Positions 1 through 9,320 of a stretch of DNA of 64,000 nt are shown here, one piece after another. The first letter of the stretch is position 1, and every line of letters begins with the position of its first letter. The stretch spans positions 20,861-84,860 of the forward strand of contig NZ_ACDZ02000013.1 of assembly GCF_000173915.1 (NCBI RefSeq), in the 5' to 3' direction. The stretch is from Gemella haemolysans ATCC 10379. GTDB lineage: Bacteria; Bacillota; Bacilli; Staphylococcales; Gemellaceae. The translations under genes and the position numbers were made by a program. Below the pieces are notes generated by a model, which worked only from the letters and a program-made list of their open reading frames with translations, did not search any database and had not been told where the DNA came from.

Positions 1-246
1 TTTATTACGTTTAATATCATCCACGATATCTTTACTATCCGCAAATACTAATGGTTCAGTTAGTATTACATTATTAGTTCTTCCTGCGGGTTGACTTTGT
101 ACGTTTTGTTTACTTACCACTGGATTCTCCTTTTTCACCGGTCTTGGCTTAGGTTGTTCTTGCCTTACTTCACTTTTTTCTACTACTTCTTCTTCAAAAT
201 CCTCTTCTCCAACAAAAAGATTATTGAATTTTTTCATCATACTCAT
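1..246 (-). CDS. sepF: Cell division protein SepF (N-terminal part, runs off the window)
   Basis: The minus frame is open from an ATG at 246 to the window edge (82 codons). It begins with a short amphipathic start (MSMMKKFNNLF), the membrane-targeting helix of SepF. An acidic/Pro-rich linker of about 40 residues follows, and then the start of the conserved SepF core (NNVILTEPLVFADSKDI), which resembles the family's KVVLSEPRVYAEAQEI stretch. SepF bundles FtsZ filaments and tethers the Z-ring to the membrane. A GAGG ribosome-binding site lies 9 nt before the chosen ATG. The C-terminal part of the core domain is outside the window. Confidence 0.85.
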   Translation of the reverse strand, partial: MSMMKKFNNLFVGEEDFEEEVVEKSEVRQEQPKPRPVKKENPVVSKQNVQSQPAGRTNNVILTEPLVFADSKDIVDDIKRNK

Positions 247-414
247 ATTCTCAAACCTCAACTTACTTATATTTAACTATATCATTATAGCATGTAAGCA
301 GTAATTTATAAAGTAATATGACAAAAAACACTTACAAAAGTTTAAAATTCTAATTTTCGTTAAAGCTTGTTTGGTTTCCCGACAAAAATCAATAAATTTC
401 AACATATAATAATC

Positions 415-453
415 ACAAAAAAAGCCCTAGAGTAAAATACTCTAAAGCTTTAA
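415..453 (-). terminator. Rho-independent terminator after the AI-2E-type transporter
   Basis: Read on the minus strand, the stem TTTAGAGTA/TACTCTAGG is closed by AGC/GCT and followed by a run of seven T. It lies directly after the stop codon at 456. Confidence 0.8.
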
Positions 454-455
454 TT

Positions 456-1604
456 TTATCCATAGAATTTATTATATCTATCTCTTATTGAAAGTAATAA
501 TTTTCCCACTAATACTTTTAAAATAGAATAAACAGGTATTCCTATAATTGCACCAACAACTCCTGCTATATTCACTCCGATAAGAATAACAAAGATTACT
601 GTAAGAGGATGCATATTCATGCTTCTTCCCATTATATTAGGAGAAATGATATTTCCTTCTAAAAACTGCACAATTCCCCATACTACTAACATTTTAAGTA
701 CCATTATCCAACTTGTTGAAGCTGCAACTAACATAGCTGGTGTTATTGCAATAACTGGCCCAAGGTAAGGTACGATACTTAAAAATGCAGCTATAGTAGC
801 TAATGAAAATGCATAATGTAATCCTATAATGTTATAACCTATAAATAACATTACTCCTATACATAAAGAAACTAACATCTGTCCTTGGATATAAGATCCT
901 ACTTTACCATCAATTTCATCAATTGTTTCAGCAACAGGTTGTTTCAATTTTTTCGGTAGTAGACTGATTACAAACTTGTTAAAGTGCGATGCATCTTTTA
1001 ATAAGAAGAATAACACAAATGGCATAGTAACTAAAACTGAAGCAGTTGAAGAAATAGATGATACTACCCCTTGTGCAATAGATGTAGCTACGCTAACTAG
1101 TTTTTCACTAATTTTAGAAACATTAAGGTTATTATTGACATATTCCACAACTACTTGTACGTATGCATTATCAGAATATGTCTCCAAATATCCTTTAACC
1201 ACCTCAATATATCTTGGTAATGCAGTTATTAAATTCTGTGTTTGCTCCACAATAATAGGAACTACCCCTATAATTACAATTAGTATCAAAATTATACCAA
1301 CGAAAATAGCAAGTAAACTAGCAATAAACCTAGACATTTTTTTCTCGAAGAAGTTCACCAATGGATTTAACATATAATAAAATACATAGGCGACTATTAT
1401 CGGTGTAATTATACTTGAAACTATCGTATTTATCGGTGTAAAAATATACGATATTTCTGTATAAAGATAAATAGCTATACCTAATAAAATAACTATTAAA
1501 AGGATGTAGATTATAAATCTCCCTCCGATAAAAGCTAATAATTTATCTTCACGTGACTTTTCAATTCTTGTTTCTTTTTTATTTTTTTCTAATTCTTTAT
1601 CCAT
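456..1604 (-). CDS. AI-2E family transporter (UPF0118/YtvI-PerM type membrane protein)
   Basis: This is a 382-residue polytopic membrane protein with a charged cytoplasmic N-terminus (about 40 residues) and roughly eight hydrophobic segments. The layout matches the AI-2E/PerM family: two early membrane spans, a hydrophilic central region (about residues 130-190), and a C-terminal bundle containing the family-like stretch AAFLSIVPYLGPVIAITPA. Family members have been linked to autoinducer-2 export or ion/proton antiport, and the substrate cannot be read from sequence. It is followed by its own terminator and lies 20 nt downstream of a small membrane protein gene, so the two are probably co-transcribed. 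Confidence 0.8.
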   Translation of the reverse strand: MDKELEKNKKETRIEKSREDKLLAFIGGRFIIYILLIVILLGIAIYLYTEISYIFTPINTIVSSIITPIIVAYVFYYMLNPLVNFFEKKMSRFIASLLAIFVGIILILIVIIGVVPIIVEQTQNLITALPRYIEVVKGYLETYSDNAYVQVVVEYVNNNLNVSKISEKLVSVATSIAQGVVSSISSTASVLVTMPFVLFFLLKDASHFNKFVISLLPKKLKQPVAETIDEIDGKVGSYIQGQMLVSLCIGVMLFIGYNIIGLHYAFSLATIAAFLSIVPYLGPVIAITPAMLVAASTSWIMVLKMLVVWGIVQFLEGNIISPNIMGRSMNMHPLTVIFVILIGVNIAGVVGAIIGIPVYSILKVLVGKLLLSIRDRYNKFYG

Positions 1605-1624
1605 ACAATTTCCTTTCTGATAAA

Positions 1625-1831
1625 TTATCTCACAATAGTTTGAGATAATTCATAAATTGTAATAATGGTCATATATGCAATATATCCTAGTGCAAAAGAA
1701 ACTAACATCACAAAAACTTTTATTTCTCTCGTACTATTTCTCTTGAAAAATTTTCCGAAATCTATTCTTATCATTGAAAAATTCGCAAGTAATATCATAA
1801 AAAATAAGATCATTAATTTAAAAACATTCAT
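1625..1831 (-). CDS. Small DUF1146-like integral membrane protein (YwzB type)
   Basis: This 68-residue protein has two hydrophobic segments (about residues 5-20 and 38-60) separated by a basic loop with the pattern RIDFGKFFKRN. Length, topology and the phase FxKFxK before the second span match the DUF1146/YwzB family of unknown function. In Bacillus that gene is often near cell-envelope or ATP synthase loci, but here it sits between corA and an AI-2E-type transporter on the same strand (22 nt after corA). The function is unknown and the family call is by resemblance. Confidence 0.6.
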   Translation of the reverse strand: MNVFKLMILFFMILLANFSMIRIDFGKFFKRNSTREIKVFVMLVSFALGYIAYMTIITIYELSQTIVR

Positions 1832-1853
1832 TATTTCAACCTAATTGATAATG

Positions 1854-2807
1854 TTATTTAAACATATCAAGCCATCCTTTTTTCTTGAAGAACCATAACA
1901 TACCGAACGCAATACCTAACATTATAGCTACAACTAAGAAGTAACCATATTGCCATTCTAATTCTGGCATATATTTAAAGTTCATACCATACCATCCTAC
2001 TATGAAGGTTAATGGTAAGAAAATAGTAGAAATAACAGTAAGTGTCATCATGATATTGTTAGATTTAAGTGAGTTATATGTCATAAAGTTTTCACGGATA
2101 TCACTGGCTAACTCGCGGTTTGCTTCAATTATCTCAGTTTGTTGAACAAGGTCATCATAAATATCGTGGAAATATTTTCTATCATTATCTGTCATTTCTA
2201 CGCGACGTGAAACTAAGAATCTATGAATAAGCTCACGCATTGGTAGTAATCCACGACGAAGTTTCAATAGATCACTTCGAAGATCAAATACCTCATCCAT
2301 AATCTTACTTCCAGAAGTATACGAATCAGTTTCCTCAATTTCATCAAGACGATTTTCGATTTTTGAAATAATAGGAATATATCCCTCTACTATTTCTGAT
2401 ACAAGCATGTGCATAACATGTAAAGGTGAATATTCTGCTCCACGTTGTAATATTTTTGGAACGATTTTATTTACGTAACGTATGTGTGAGAGGTGGAACG
2501 TTACAATATAATTTTTTCCAACAAACATATTTAGAGTTTCATAGTCATCATCTATATTTTTTAATACATGAGATACTAAGAAAATTTGTTGTCTTGTAAT
2601 TTCAATTTTCGGCCTTTGTAAAAGCGTTAAACAGTCTTCAATTAAAAGTTCGTGGAACTTGAAGAAAGTTGTCAGCAAGTTAATTTCACTACGCGTAGGA
2701 GTATCAAAATCAACCCAATACCACGCTATGTCTTGCTCTTTAAGTCTTTCTAAACTAACATCAGTAAGGATATCTCCTTTTTTGTCTACTGCTATAGTTT
2801 TTAACAT
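1854..2807 (-). CDS. corA: Magnesium/cobalt transporter CorA
   Basis: This 317-residue protein has the CorA plan: a large soluble N-terminal domain, a long helical stalk (about residues 160-250), then two C-terminal membrane spans. The signature GMN motif lies at the end of the first span (GWYGMNF), followed by the periplasmic loop KYMPELEWQ. A basic tail (FFKKKGW) follows the second span. CorA forms a pentameric Mg2+ channel in the plasma membrane. The ATG at 2807 is preceded by GAGAGAGGTG. It probably shares a transcript with the two small downstream membrane genes. Confidence 0.92.
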   Translation of the reverse strand: MLKTIAVDKKGDILTDVSLERLKEQDIAWYWVDFDTPTRSEINLLTTFFKFHELLIEDCLTLLQRPKIEITRQQIFLVSHVLKNIDDDYETLNMFVGKNYIVTFHLSHIRYVNKIVPKILQRGAEYSPLHVMHMLVSEIVEGYIPIISKIENRLDEIEETDSYTSGSKIMDEVFDLRSDLLKLRRGLLPMRELIHRFLVSRRVEMTDNDRKYFHDIYDDLVQQTEIIEANRELASDIRENFMTYNSLKSNNIMMTLTVISTIFLPLTFIVGWYGMNFKYMPELEWQYGYFLVVAIMLGIAFGMLWFFKKKGWLDMFK

Positions 2808-2875
2808 TAGATTTCACCTCTCTCTTTATTTTCACATTTACCATAATACCACACTTATAAAAAATAGTAAATTTA

Positions 2876-3631
2876 TTATTTTAAATTAGTAGAAATATAG
2901 TGCATTACAATACCCGCTGCTATAGAGACATTTAAACTCTCTGCTCGTCCAGGCATTGAGATTTTAAGTAAATTATTTACTTTCGATAATATTTCCTCAC
3001 TTACTCCTGCACCTTCATTACCAAAAACAACCGCAACTTTTCCTGTAATATTGTCTAGCTGTTCTATATACTTATCCGCTTTTAAACTAGTAGCAAAAAT
3101 ATTAAATTCGTGCATTTCATCTATTAATTCAACTAAATCTATATTATCAAAGCAATCTATATGAAAGTTGCTCCCTTGTGTACTACGGATAACTTTTTGT
3201 CCATATAAACTTGTAGTACCTTTTCCAAGAATAATACAGTCGAAGTTGAATGCATCTGCAGTTCTAATAATCGTTCCTAAATTACCTGGATCTTGAATTT
3301 TATCCAAAATAAGAACTTTACTATAGTTATTAATATCTAACTCTTTTTTTACGATGCGACATACCGCTATAATTCCCTGTGAAGTTATTGTGTCAGATAT
3401 ACTCTTCAAGACACTATCAGTGACTTTTATTAAATCACCTTCAAAAGAATCTACTATATTATATTCTTCAAAGCTTTCTGAAACAATTATTTCTTCTACT
3501 ACTTTTGCATCTAAAGCTTCTTCTACAAGGTGTTTACCTTCTATTAAATATCTGCCGTATTTTTTTATATTTTTATTCTCTTTTAATTTTTGAATATCTT
3601 TAATTCTTTTATTACTTGCTGATGTTATCAT
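2876..3631 (-). CDS. TrmH/SpoU-family 23S rRNA 2'-O-methyltransferase (YsgA type)
   Basis: This 251-residue SPOUT methyltransferase has an N-terminal substrate-binding domain (about residues 1-90; SASNKRIKDIQKL, RYLIEGKHLVEEAL). The trefoil-knot catalytic domain carries motif 1 (QDPGNLGTIIRTADAF), motif 2 (VAVVFGNEGAGVS) and motif 3 (MPGRAESLNVSIAAGI). Family enzymes methylate a ribose 2'-OH in rRNA or tRNA using SAM, and the exact target is not readable. The frame extends 12 codons further upstream to 3667, but the ATG at 3631 has GGAG five bases before it and gives the family's usual start, so I chose it. Confidence 0.85.
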   Translation of the reverse strand: MITSASNKRIKDIQKLKENKNIKKYGRYLIEGKHLVEEALDAKVVEEIIVSESFEEYNIVDSFEGDLIKVTDSVLKSISDTITSQGIIAVCRIVKKELDINNYSKVLILDKIQDPGNLGTIIRTADAFNFDCIILGKGTTSLYGQKVIRSTQGSNFHIDCFDNIDLVELIDEMHEFNIFATSLKADKYIEQLDNITGKVAVVFGNEGAGVSEEILSKVNNLLKISMPGRAESLNVSIAAGIVMHYISTNLK

Positions 3632-3752
3632 TTTTTCTCCAATTAATTTATTTTGTATTTTTAGCATTCATACTAATTATAATCAATGTTGAACAAATTT
3701 TCAAATTATGATATAATTCACTTACAGATATTATAATAAAAAGGAGTTCATT

Positions 3753-4139
3753 ATGTCATCATTTTTACTATCAACAATAGTTTTAGTGGTTGTTTTAGGA
3801 GCAGTAGGACTATTTAATTACTTCAGATTAAAAGGCGCTGTGACGAAACTTCCTTATGAAGAATTTAGAAAAGATCTTAGAAAAGTTCAATTAATCGACG
3901 TTAGAGAGAAAGAAGATTTCAAATACGCTCACATCAACGGTGCTCGTAATATGCCTTCTTCTCAATTCAATTTCTTATATACATCTTTAAGAAAAGACCA
4001 ACCTATTTATCTATGTGATAAAAACGGAACTTTAGCTCCGCGTGCTGCTTTAACTCTTAAAAAGAATGGTTATACAAACGTTTATATGCTAAAAAATGGT
4101 CTTCAAGATTGGAAAGAAAACCTTAAAACAAAACGTTAA
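3753..4139 (+). CDS. Membrane-anchored rhodanese-domain protein (YqhL-like)
   Basis: This 128-residue protein has one N-terminal membrane anchor (about residues 4-22) and then a single rhodanese domain: DVREKEDFKYAHINGARNMP, followed by the active-site loop with Cys in IYLCDKNG. It ends in the typical C-terminal helix (GLQDWKENL). The conserved Cys is present, so persulfide chemistry is possible, but the sulfur acceptor is unknown. AAGGAG lies seven bases before the ATG. It is monocistronic, with a strong terminator following at 4147-4180. Confidence 0.85.
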   Translation: MSSFLLSTIVLVVVLGAVGLFNYFRLKGAVTKLPYEEFRKDLRKVQLIDVREKEDFKYAHINGARNMPSSQFNFLYTSLRKDQPIYLCDKNGTLAPRAALTLKKNGYTNVYMLKNGLQDWKENLKTKR

Positions 4140-4146
4140 TTTTTAT

Positions 4147-4180
4147 GTACCTAGTTTATTTATAAAGCTAGGTACTTTTA
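4147..4180 (+). terminator. Terminator after the rhodanese gene
   Basis: The perfect 8-bp stem GTACCTAG/CTAGGTAC has a 13-nt loop and is followed by TTTTAATTT. Confidence 0.75.
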
Positions 4181-4301
4181 ATTTATATAGAAATAAAGTC
4201 TATACACGATTTATTTACACTTTACACAGGCTATTCCCTATTGAATACTAGAATATTTTATGGTATTATTATCCTTAAATAATCCATATGGAGGTCTACT
4301 A

Positions 4302-4562
4302 ATGACTAAATATTATTATGATCCTAGAAATAATCGTGGCTATATCCCTGGTAGATATGTTAACAAAGTGGTATTCTTATTAATCACTTTCTTTTTTGGA
4401 CATTTCGGAATTCAATATTTCTACATCGGAAAAAACTTTAAAGGACTACTGTGCTTACTATTTTGTTGGACTTTCATTCCATCAGTCATAGCAGTTTTTA
4501 CTTTTGTAGTGACGTTATTCAAGCCAACAAATGAACATGGTGATATATTTATACACTATTAA
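4302..4562 (+). CDS. TM2 domain-containing small membrane protein
   Basis: This 86-residue protein contains two hydrophobic spans (about residues 24-40 and 50-75) joined by the TM2-type turn FGHFGIQYFYIGKNFKG, where the aromatic-rich GxxxFYxG pattern is diagnostic. The N-terminus is tyrosine-rich and hydrophilic. The frame is open further upstream to 4260, but the ATG at 4302 is preceded by GGAGGT at good spacing, so the shorter start is preferred. The function of TM2 proteins in bacteria is not established. It converges on rpoD and shares a bidirectional terminator with it. Confidence 0.75.
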   Translation: MTKYYYDPRNNRGYIPGRYVNKVVFLLITFFFGHFGIQYFYIGKNFKGLLCLLFCWTFIPSVIAVFTFVVTLFKPTNEHGDIFIHY

Positions 4563-4601
4563 AAAATCAAGGTTAAAAAATTTTTAACCTTGATTTTTTT
4601 C
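4561..4601. terminator. Bidirectional terminator between the TM2 gene and rpoD
   Basis: The near-perfect inverted repeat ATCAAGGTTAAAAA/TTTTTAACCTTGAT is flanked by A-tracts and T-tracts on both sides. It can stop transcription from both convergent genes. Confidence 0.85.
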
Positions 4602-4629
4602 TATTTATATTTAACTTAACAATTTGGAA

Positions 4630-5715
4630 TTATTCCATGAAGCCTTTTAGTTTATTAAGTTTAGAAGGGTGTTTTAATTTTCTAATTGCTTTTGCTTCGA
4701 TTTGACGAATACGTTCACGAGTCACCCCAAACGCACTACCTACTTCTTCTAAAGTATGAGTCTTACCATCTTTTAGACCAAAGCGTAATTTCAGTACGTT
4801 TTCTTCACGGTCAGTAAGTGTTTCTAGTATCTCTTCTAGTTGTTCTTTTAAAAGTTCATTTGCAGCGTGCTCTACTGGAGATTGAGCTTCTTTATCTTCG
4901 ATAAAATCTCCTAAATGTGAATCATCCTCTTCCCCGATTGGTGTTTCTAAAGAAACTGGCTCCTGAGCTATTTTTAAAATCTCACGAACTTTTTCTGGAG
5001 TCATATTCATTTTCTTAGCGATTTCTTCAGGTTTTGGTTCACGTCCTAAATCTTGAAGTAATTGTCTTTGAATACGAATTAGACGGTTAATAGTCTCAAC
5101 CATATGAACCGGGATACGGATAGTTCTAGCTTGGTCTGCGATAGCGCGGGTGATTGCTTGACGAATCCACCAAGTTGCATATGTAGAAAATTTGAATCCT
5201 TTTGAGTAGTCGAATTTTTCTACCGCTTTGATTAATCCCATATTACCTTCTTGGATTAAATCTAAGAATAACATTCCACGTCCAACATAACGTTTAGCAA
5301 TACTTACAACAAGACGCAAGTTAGCTTCAGCTAAATCTTTTTTAGCTTGTTCTTTTTCTTCTTCAGTTCCTGTTTCAATAATTTTAGAAAGTTCTAATTC
5401 TTTTTCTTTTGATAATAGAGGTACTTTCCCGATTTCTTTTAAGTACATTCTTACAGGGTCATTAGTTCTAATTCCTGCTGGAACAGATAAATCTTCTAAG
5501 TCTAACTCTTCTTCCTCTTCTTCTTCATGGTTAGCATTAATTAAAATAATATCTTCATTATTTAATTCCTCATAGAAATCATCCATTGCTTCTGAAGAAA
5601 TATCCAATTTTGATAAAGCATCTACGATTTCTTCTTGAGTTAACTCACCTTGTTTTTTTCCTTTTTCTAACAATTCTTTTTTAATTGTTTCAAAATCTTT
5701 TACTTTCTTAGCCAT
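4630..5715 (-). CDS. rpoD: RNA polymerase primary sigma factor RpoD/SigA
   Basis: This is a 361-residue group-1 sigma factor. It has a short, acidic region 1.1 (about residues 1-90, with a run of Glu near residue 65), then region 1.2 ([17 protein letters not shown]). Regions 2.1-2.4 follow ([47 protein letters not shown]), then region 3 and region 4 (VLKLRFGL and the helix-turn-helix [20 protein letters not shown]). It directs RNA polymerase to housekeeping promoters; many TTGACA/TATAAT-like promoters seen in this window fit it. It lies 11 nt downstream of dnaG, the conserved macromolecular-synthesis operon order minus rpsU. Confidence 0.97.
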   Translation of the reverse strand: MAKKVKDFETIKKELLEKGKKQGELTQEEIVDALSKLDISSEAMDDFYEELNNEDIILINANHEEEEEEELDLEDLSVPAGIRTNDPVRMYLKEIGKVPLLSKEKELELSKIIETGTEEEKEQAKKDLAEANLRLVVSIAKRYVGRGMLFLDLIQEGNMGLIKAVEKFDYSKGFKFSTYATWWIRQAITRAIADQARTIRIPVHMVETINRLIRIQRQLLQDLGREPKPEEIAKKMNMTPEKVREILKIAQEPVSLETPIGEEDDSHLGDFIEDKEAQSPVEHAANELLKEQLEEILETLTDREENVLKLRFGLKDGKTHTLEEVGSAFGVTRERIRQIEAKAIRKLKHPSKLNKLKGFME

Positions 5716-5726
5716 GTTCTTCTCCT

Positions 5727-7517
5727 TTATTTCTTATATTTTTTTAACTTTAATAGTAATTCTTTTTGAGTTTCAGTATCCATTTCTTGAATAGCCACTC
5801 TAAGTCTATCTTTTATTTCTTTTAATGTCATTTCTTTATTTGAAAAATAGATTATATAATCACCTACAACATCAGCTGTTGGATTTTCTTCAATTAGAAA
5901 ATCTGTTTCATCTATATATGTTGCAAGCCGTACTACTTCATCATCATCAATACTGTGAATAAATTTATGGATATGGAATTCTAAATTGTTATTATAATAT
6001 ATTACCAAATAATCCATTAAGTTTACAAAAGCTTCTTGAGGAAATTGACATTTTTCTAAGTCATTATATTTTTCTACAAATAATGATCTATCGACAAAAA
6101 AGTATTTAAATAATTTACACATTTTCTTGTCGTAATTTGTTGTTCTAAACAACAGTTCTGGGTTTGTCGGCACCACCCACTCTACTGCTGCTTTCTTCCT
6201 TTTCACATTCACCTTACCTAATTCTTTAAGAAGAACTTGTCGTTCAATTCCGAACTCCTCTGCCAAATTAGTAAGCAATATATATTTTAGTGATTCATCT
6301 TCTACATAGGCAATATTAACAAGTATTTCGTTTTTATATTTGATACGTTGTTCTATATTTGATTTAGAATCATTTTTACAAAATTCAATTTTATAGTTAA
6401 TAAAGTGTTCTTTATTATTTCTTAAATAATTTTCAACATCAAAATCAGGATTTTTAGTATTTTTTTCAGTTAAAAATTCATCTAAATCCTTCGCACCTGA
6501 AAATTTCAGCTTATAGACATTGTCTGTTGTTTGAATAATTCTGTTTCCAATCTCTATCTGAGCTTTTGAACCCGCTTCATCATTATCTAAACTTAGTGTA
6601 ATTTTTTTTACAAGTGATAAAACTTCTTTTAATTTATTGTTATCTATATTTGTACCCATCAATGCGACAGCATTCTTCATACCATTTTGATGAGCTTTAA
6701 TAACATCCATATAACCTTCACATAAAATCACTTCATTTTCTTTAGCTATAAATAAACGTGCATCTGAAAAATTATATAAAACTGTTCTTTTTTCAAAAAT
6801 TTTCGTCTCATGCGTATTGTAGTATTTTGGAACATTCTTATCCGAAGACATTGTTCTTCCCGAAAATGCTACAACTTGATTTTGGTTATTTTTTATAGGG
6901 AACATTACTCTATCTTTAAAGACATCATAATAATCTCCATTATCATTTTTTCCTAGCAATCCCGCTTCAACCATTAAATCCAAATTAATTTTATTCGAAT
7001 TAAAGAAATTTAAAGCAATATTATTATCTCGAGGAGCATATCCAAGATTAAAATGTTTAATAACATCTTCACTTAATCCCCTATCTAATAAATATTTAAG
7101 TGCGTCTTCTGCTTCTTTCGTATTTAGTAGAATATAATTATAATAATCCGCTAAAAGTCTGTGTCCATAATACATTATATCAAGTTCATTATTTAAATCG
7201 TAACTCTCTTCTTTATTATTATTTGACTCTATATCCAGTCCTAACCTTGTTCCTAGCTTTACGATTGCTTGATTATATGTAATATTTTCTATTAACGATA
7301 CAAATTGAAATATATTTCCACCTTTACCGCATCCGAAACAATGGGCTATTTTTTTCTCAGATGAGACAGTAAAAGATGGTGTCTTCTCATTGTGAAATGG
7401 ACATAATCCTAAGTAATTTTGCCCGCGTTTTTCTAATTTTACGTATTCACTAACGAGACTAACTATATCAATATTATCAAAAATATAGTCAATATCCTGT
7501 TTAGATATTTTTGCCAC
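5727..7517 (-). CDS. dnaG: DNA primase DnaG
   Basis: This 596-residue protein has an N-terminal CHC2 zinc finger ([11 protein letters not shown]...CFGCGKGG, residues about 40-65) and the catalytic core with RVMFPI and SGRTM. The TOPRIM domain carries EGYMDVI (about residue 266) and the acidic SLDNDEAG motif. A less conserved C-terminal DnaB-interaction region follows. It synthesises RNA primers at the replication fork. Translation starts at a GTG at 7517 behind a strong AAGGAGGAG site. It is the first gene of the dnaG-rpoD pair, and an extended -10 sequence lies about 65 nt upstream. Confidence 0.95.
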   Translation of the reverse strand: MAKISKQDIDYIFDNIDIVSLVSEYVKLEKRGQNYLGLCPFHNEKTPSFTVSSEKKIAHCFGCGKGGNIFQFVSLIENITYNQAIVKLGTRLGLDIESNNNKEESYDLNNELDIMYYGHRLLADYYNYILLNTKEAEDALKYLLDRGLSEDVIKHFNLGYAPRDNNIALNFFNSNKINLDLMVEAGLLGKNDNGDYYDVFKDRVMFPIKNNQNQVVAFSGRTMSSDKNVPKYYNTHETKIFEKRTVLYNFSDARLFIAKENEVILCEGYMDVIKAHQNGMKNAVALMGTNIDNNKLKEVLSLVKKITLSLDNDEAGSKAQIEIGNRIIQTTDNVYKLKFSGAKDLDEFLTEKNTKNPDFDVENYLRNNKEHFINYKIEFCKNDSKSNIEQRIKYKNEILVNIAYVEDESLKYILLTNLAEEFGIERQVLLKELGKVNVKRKKAAVEWVVPTNPELLFRTTNYDKKMCKLFKYFFVDRSLFVEKYNDLEKCQFPQEAFVNLMDYLVIYYNNNLEFHIHKFIHSIDDDEVVRLATYIDETDFLIEENPTADVVGDYIIYFSNKEMTLKEIKDRLRVAIQEMDTETQKELLLKLKKYKK

Positions 7518-7943
7518 CTTGTGCTCCTCCTTTTTTGCTAACCATCAAAATTTAATGAAAAGATTATTTCCCAACACTAATTATAACATAAACTAAATTA
7601 TTTTAATATAGTTTGTTTAAATATTTGTAGAAGTACACTAACAATGAAAACTACTAATCTATTATTTTTGATTATGAATGTTTTATAAATTATTAATCTT
7701 CTAAATTAAATAATTTTTACTATACAGTTTTATCAAGAGTTTCAATTATTTTTAAAAATCATTTTATTAAATCTTCATTCCTTTCGTTTATTAATTTTAT
7801 TCAATTCTAACAACTTAATTATATAAGAAAACCATTAGAAAATATTCTAAATTATTACTAATTTAATACAAAACTATAAGCTTATAGCATTTTATTAGGT
7901 TTTAGGTTATAATATGATTATCATTTAAAAAAGGAGTATTAAA
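7518..7943. other. Divergent promoter gap between dnaG and trkA (426 bp)
   Basis: This is very AT-rich with no supported gene. On the minus strand an extended -10 (TG-T-TATAAT, 7580-7585 plus its TG) lies before dnaG with a poor -35. On the plus strand a TATAAT at 7908-7913 precedes trkA, also with a weak -35. I see no riboswitch or terminator. Confidence 0.4.
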
Positions 7944-9317
7944 GTGAAAGTAATTATAGTCGGTGGTGGTAAGGTCGGTGAACTTCTTTGCGCTGATTTT
8001 TCTAACACATTTGATGAAGTAACAATTATCGACACAAATGAACGACGTGTTGAAAAGCTCGTTGAAACATATGATATTAAGGGATTAGTAGGTAATGGTG
8101 CGAATTCTGACATATTATTAGAAGCTGATGCAGCTAACGCCGATATGTTTATATCTGTTACTACTAGTGATGAAATAAATATGATTTCGTGCATAGCAGC
8201 TAAACAGATTGGAGCAAAATATACAATTGCGAGAATACGGAACCCAGAATATTCTAAAACAAAAGAATTCATAAAACAATCTCTAGGAATAGACCTAATG
8301 GTTAATCCTGAATACGAAGCAGCAAAACAAATTTTCTATATGCTGAAATATCCAACAGCAATAAAAGTAGAAAGTTTTTCTAACAATAAATTCAATATCT
8401 TAGAAGTAATAATTAATGAGAACAGCATACTTAATGGGGTATCTCTAATAGAAAGTAAAAAATACATCGATTTTCCATCACTAGTTTGTTTAGTTGAGAG
8501 AAAAGGAGATGTCTTTGTACCTCGCGGTAACTATATTTTTAAAGTTGGAGATAAAGTTCATATCACCGCTTCTAATAAAAATCTTAAAAACTTCTATAAG
8601 TTATTAGGAAATAAAGAAAATCTTGAGAAAAAGGTAACATCTTCTTTAATTATAGGTGCAGGAAAAATCGCTCACTACTTAGTTGAATTTTTACAAAAAG
8701 TATCATTCTATACTAAAGTTATCGAAATTGATAAAGAAAAAGCCATATCCCTAAGTGAAACCTTCCCAGAAATTGATGTTATCTGGGCTGACGGTAGTGA
8801 TAGAGACACATTAATTGAGGAAGGTATCCAAACATTTGATAGTTGTATTTCTCTTACAGGTCTTGATGAAGAGAATATTATAATTAATCTATATGCACAT
8901 AAGCTTGGTATTAAGAAAACTGTTGCTAAAGTGAATCGTGCATCTCTTAAACAAATAGCTGAAGATATTGGTCAATATTCATACATCACACCAAAAGAAA
9001 TAGTTGGAAATATAATAAAAAAATATACAAAATCCCTGCAATGTAGTCGATTTTCTGATATAGAAAGCTACTATCGCATAGCTAACAGTAAAGCCGAAGT
9101 TATAGAGTTTAAAATAACAAGTGATAATGCTAAAGTTATAGGAACTAAACTTAAGGATTTAGCTATAAATGATAACATGCTTATCGCATTTATCATTCGT
9201 AATAATAAACAAATCTTCCCGAATGGTGAAGATGAAATTAAAGTAAATGATAATGTTGTTGTTGTAAGTTATGGAAATAAACTTGAACATATCGATGATA
9301 TTCTTGCAAGGAGGTAA
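7944..9317 (+). CDS. trkA: Trk potassium uptake system NAD-binding regulator TrkA
   Basis: This 457-residue protein is a tandem duplication of RCK modules. The first Rossmann domain has VGGGKVGELL (residue 6) and the acidic strand end IIDTNE, followed by an RCK_C domain. The second Rossmann domain starts near residue 236 (GAGKIAHYL, IEIDKE) and has a second RCK_C domain. TrkA binds nucleotides at the cytoplasmic face of TrkH and gates K+ flux. It starts at GTG 7944 behind AAAAAGGAG and is 3 nt upstream of trkH, so the pair is translationally coupled. Two-domain TrkA rather than single-domain KtrA is clear from the length. Confidence 0.93.
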   Translation: MKVIIVGGGKVGELLCADFSNTFDEVTIIDTNERRVEKLVETYDIKGLVGNGANSDILLEADAANADMFISVTTSDEINMISCIAAKQIGAKYTIARIRNPEYSKTKEFIKQSLGIDLMVNPEYEAAKQIFYMLKYPTAIKVESFSNNKFNILEVIINENSILNGVSLIESKKYIDFPSLVCLVERKGDVFVPRGNYIFKVGDKVHITASNKNLKNFYKLLGNKENLEKKVTSSLIIGAGKIAHYLVEFLQKVSFYTKVIEIDKEKAISLSETFPEIDVIWADGSDRDTLIEEGIQTFDSCISLTGLDEENIIINLYAHKLGIKKTVAKVNRASLKQIAEDIGQYSYITPKEIVGNIIKKYTKSLQCSRFSDIESYYRIANSKAEVIEFKITSDNAKVIGTKLKDLAINDNMLIAFIIRNNKQIFPNGEDEIKVNDNVVVVSYGNKLEHIDDILARR

Positions 9318-9320
9318 CCT

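Noticed and set aside
91..276. A 61-codon hydrophobic plus-strand frame
   Set aside because: It is antisense to the sepF N-terminus; hydrophobicity is the shadow of the opposite strand.
976..1377. A 133-codon plus-strand frame
   Set aside because: It is antisense to the AI-2E-type transporter and has no ribosome-binding site.
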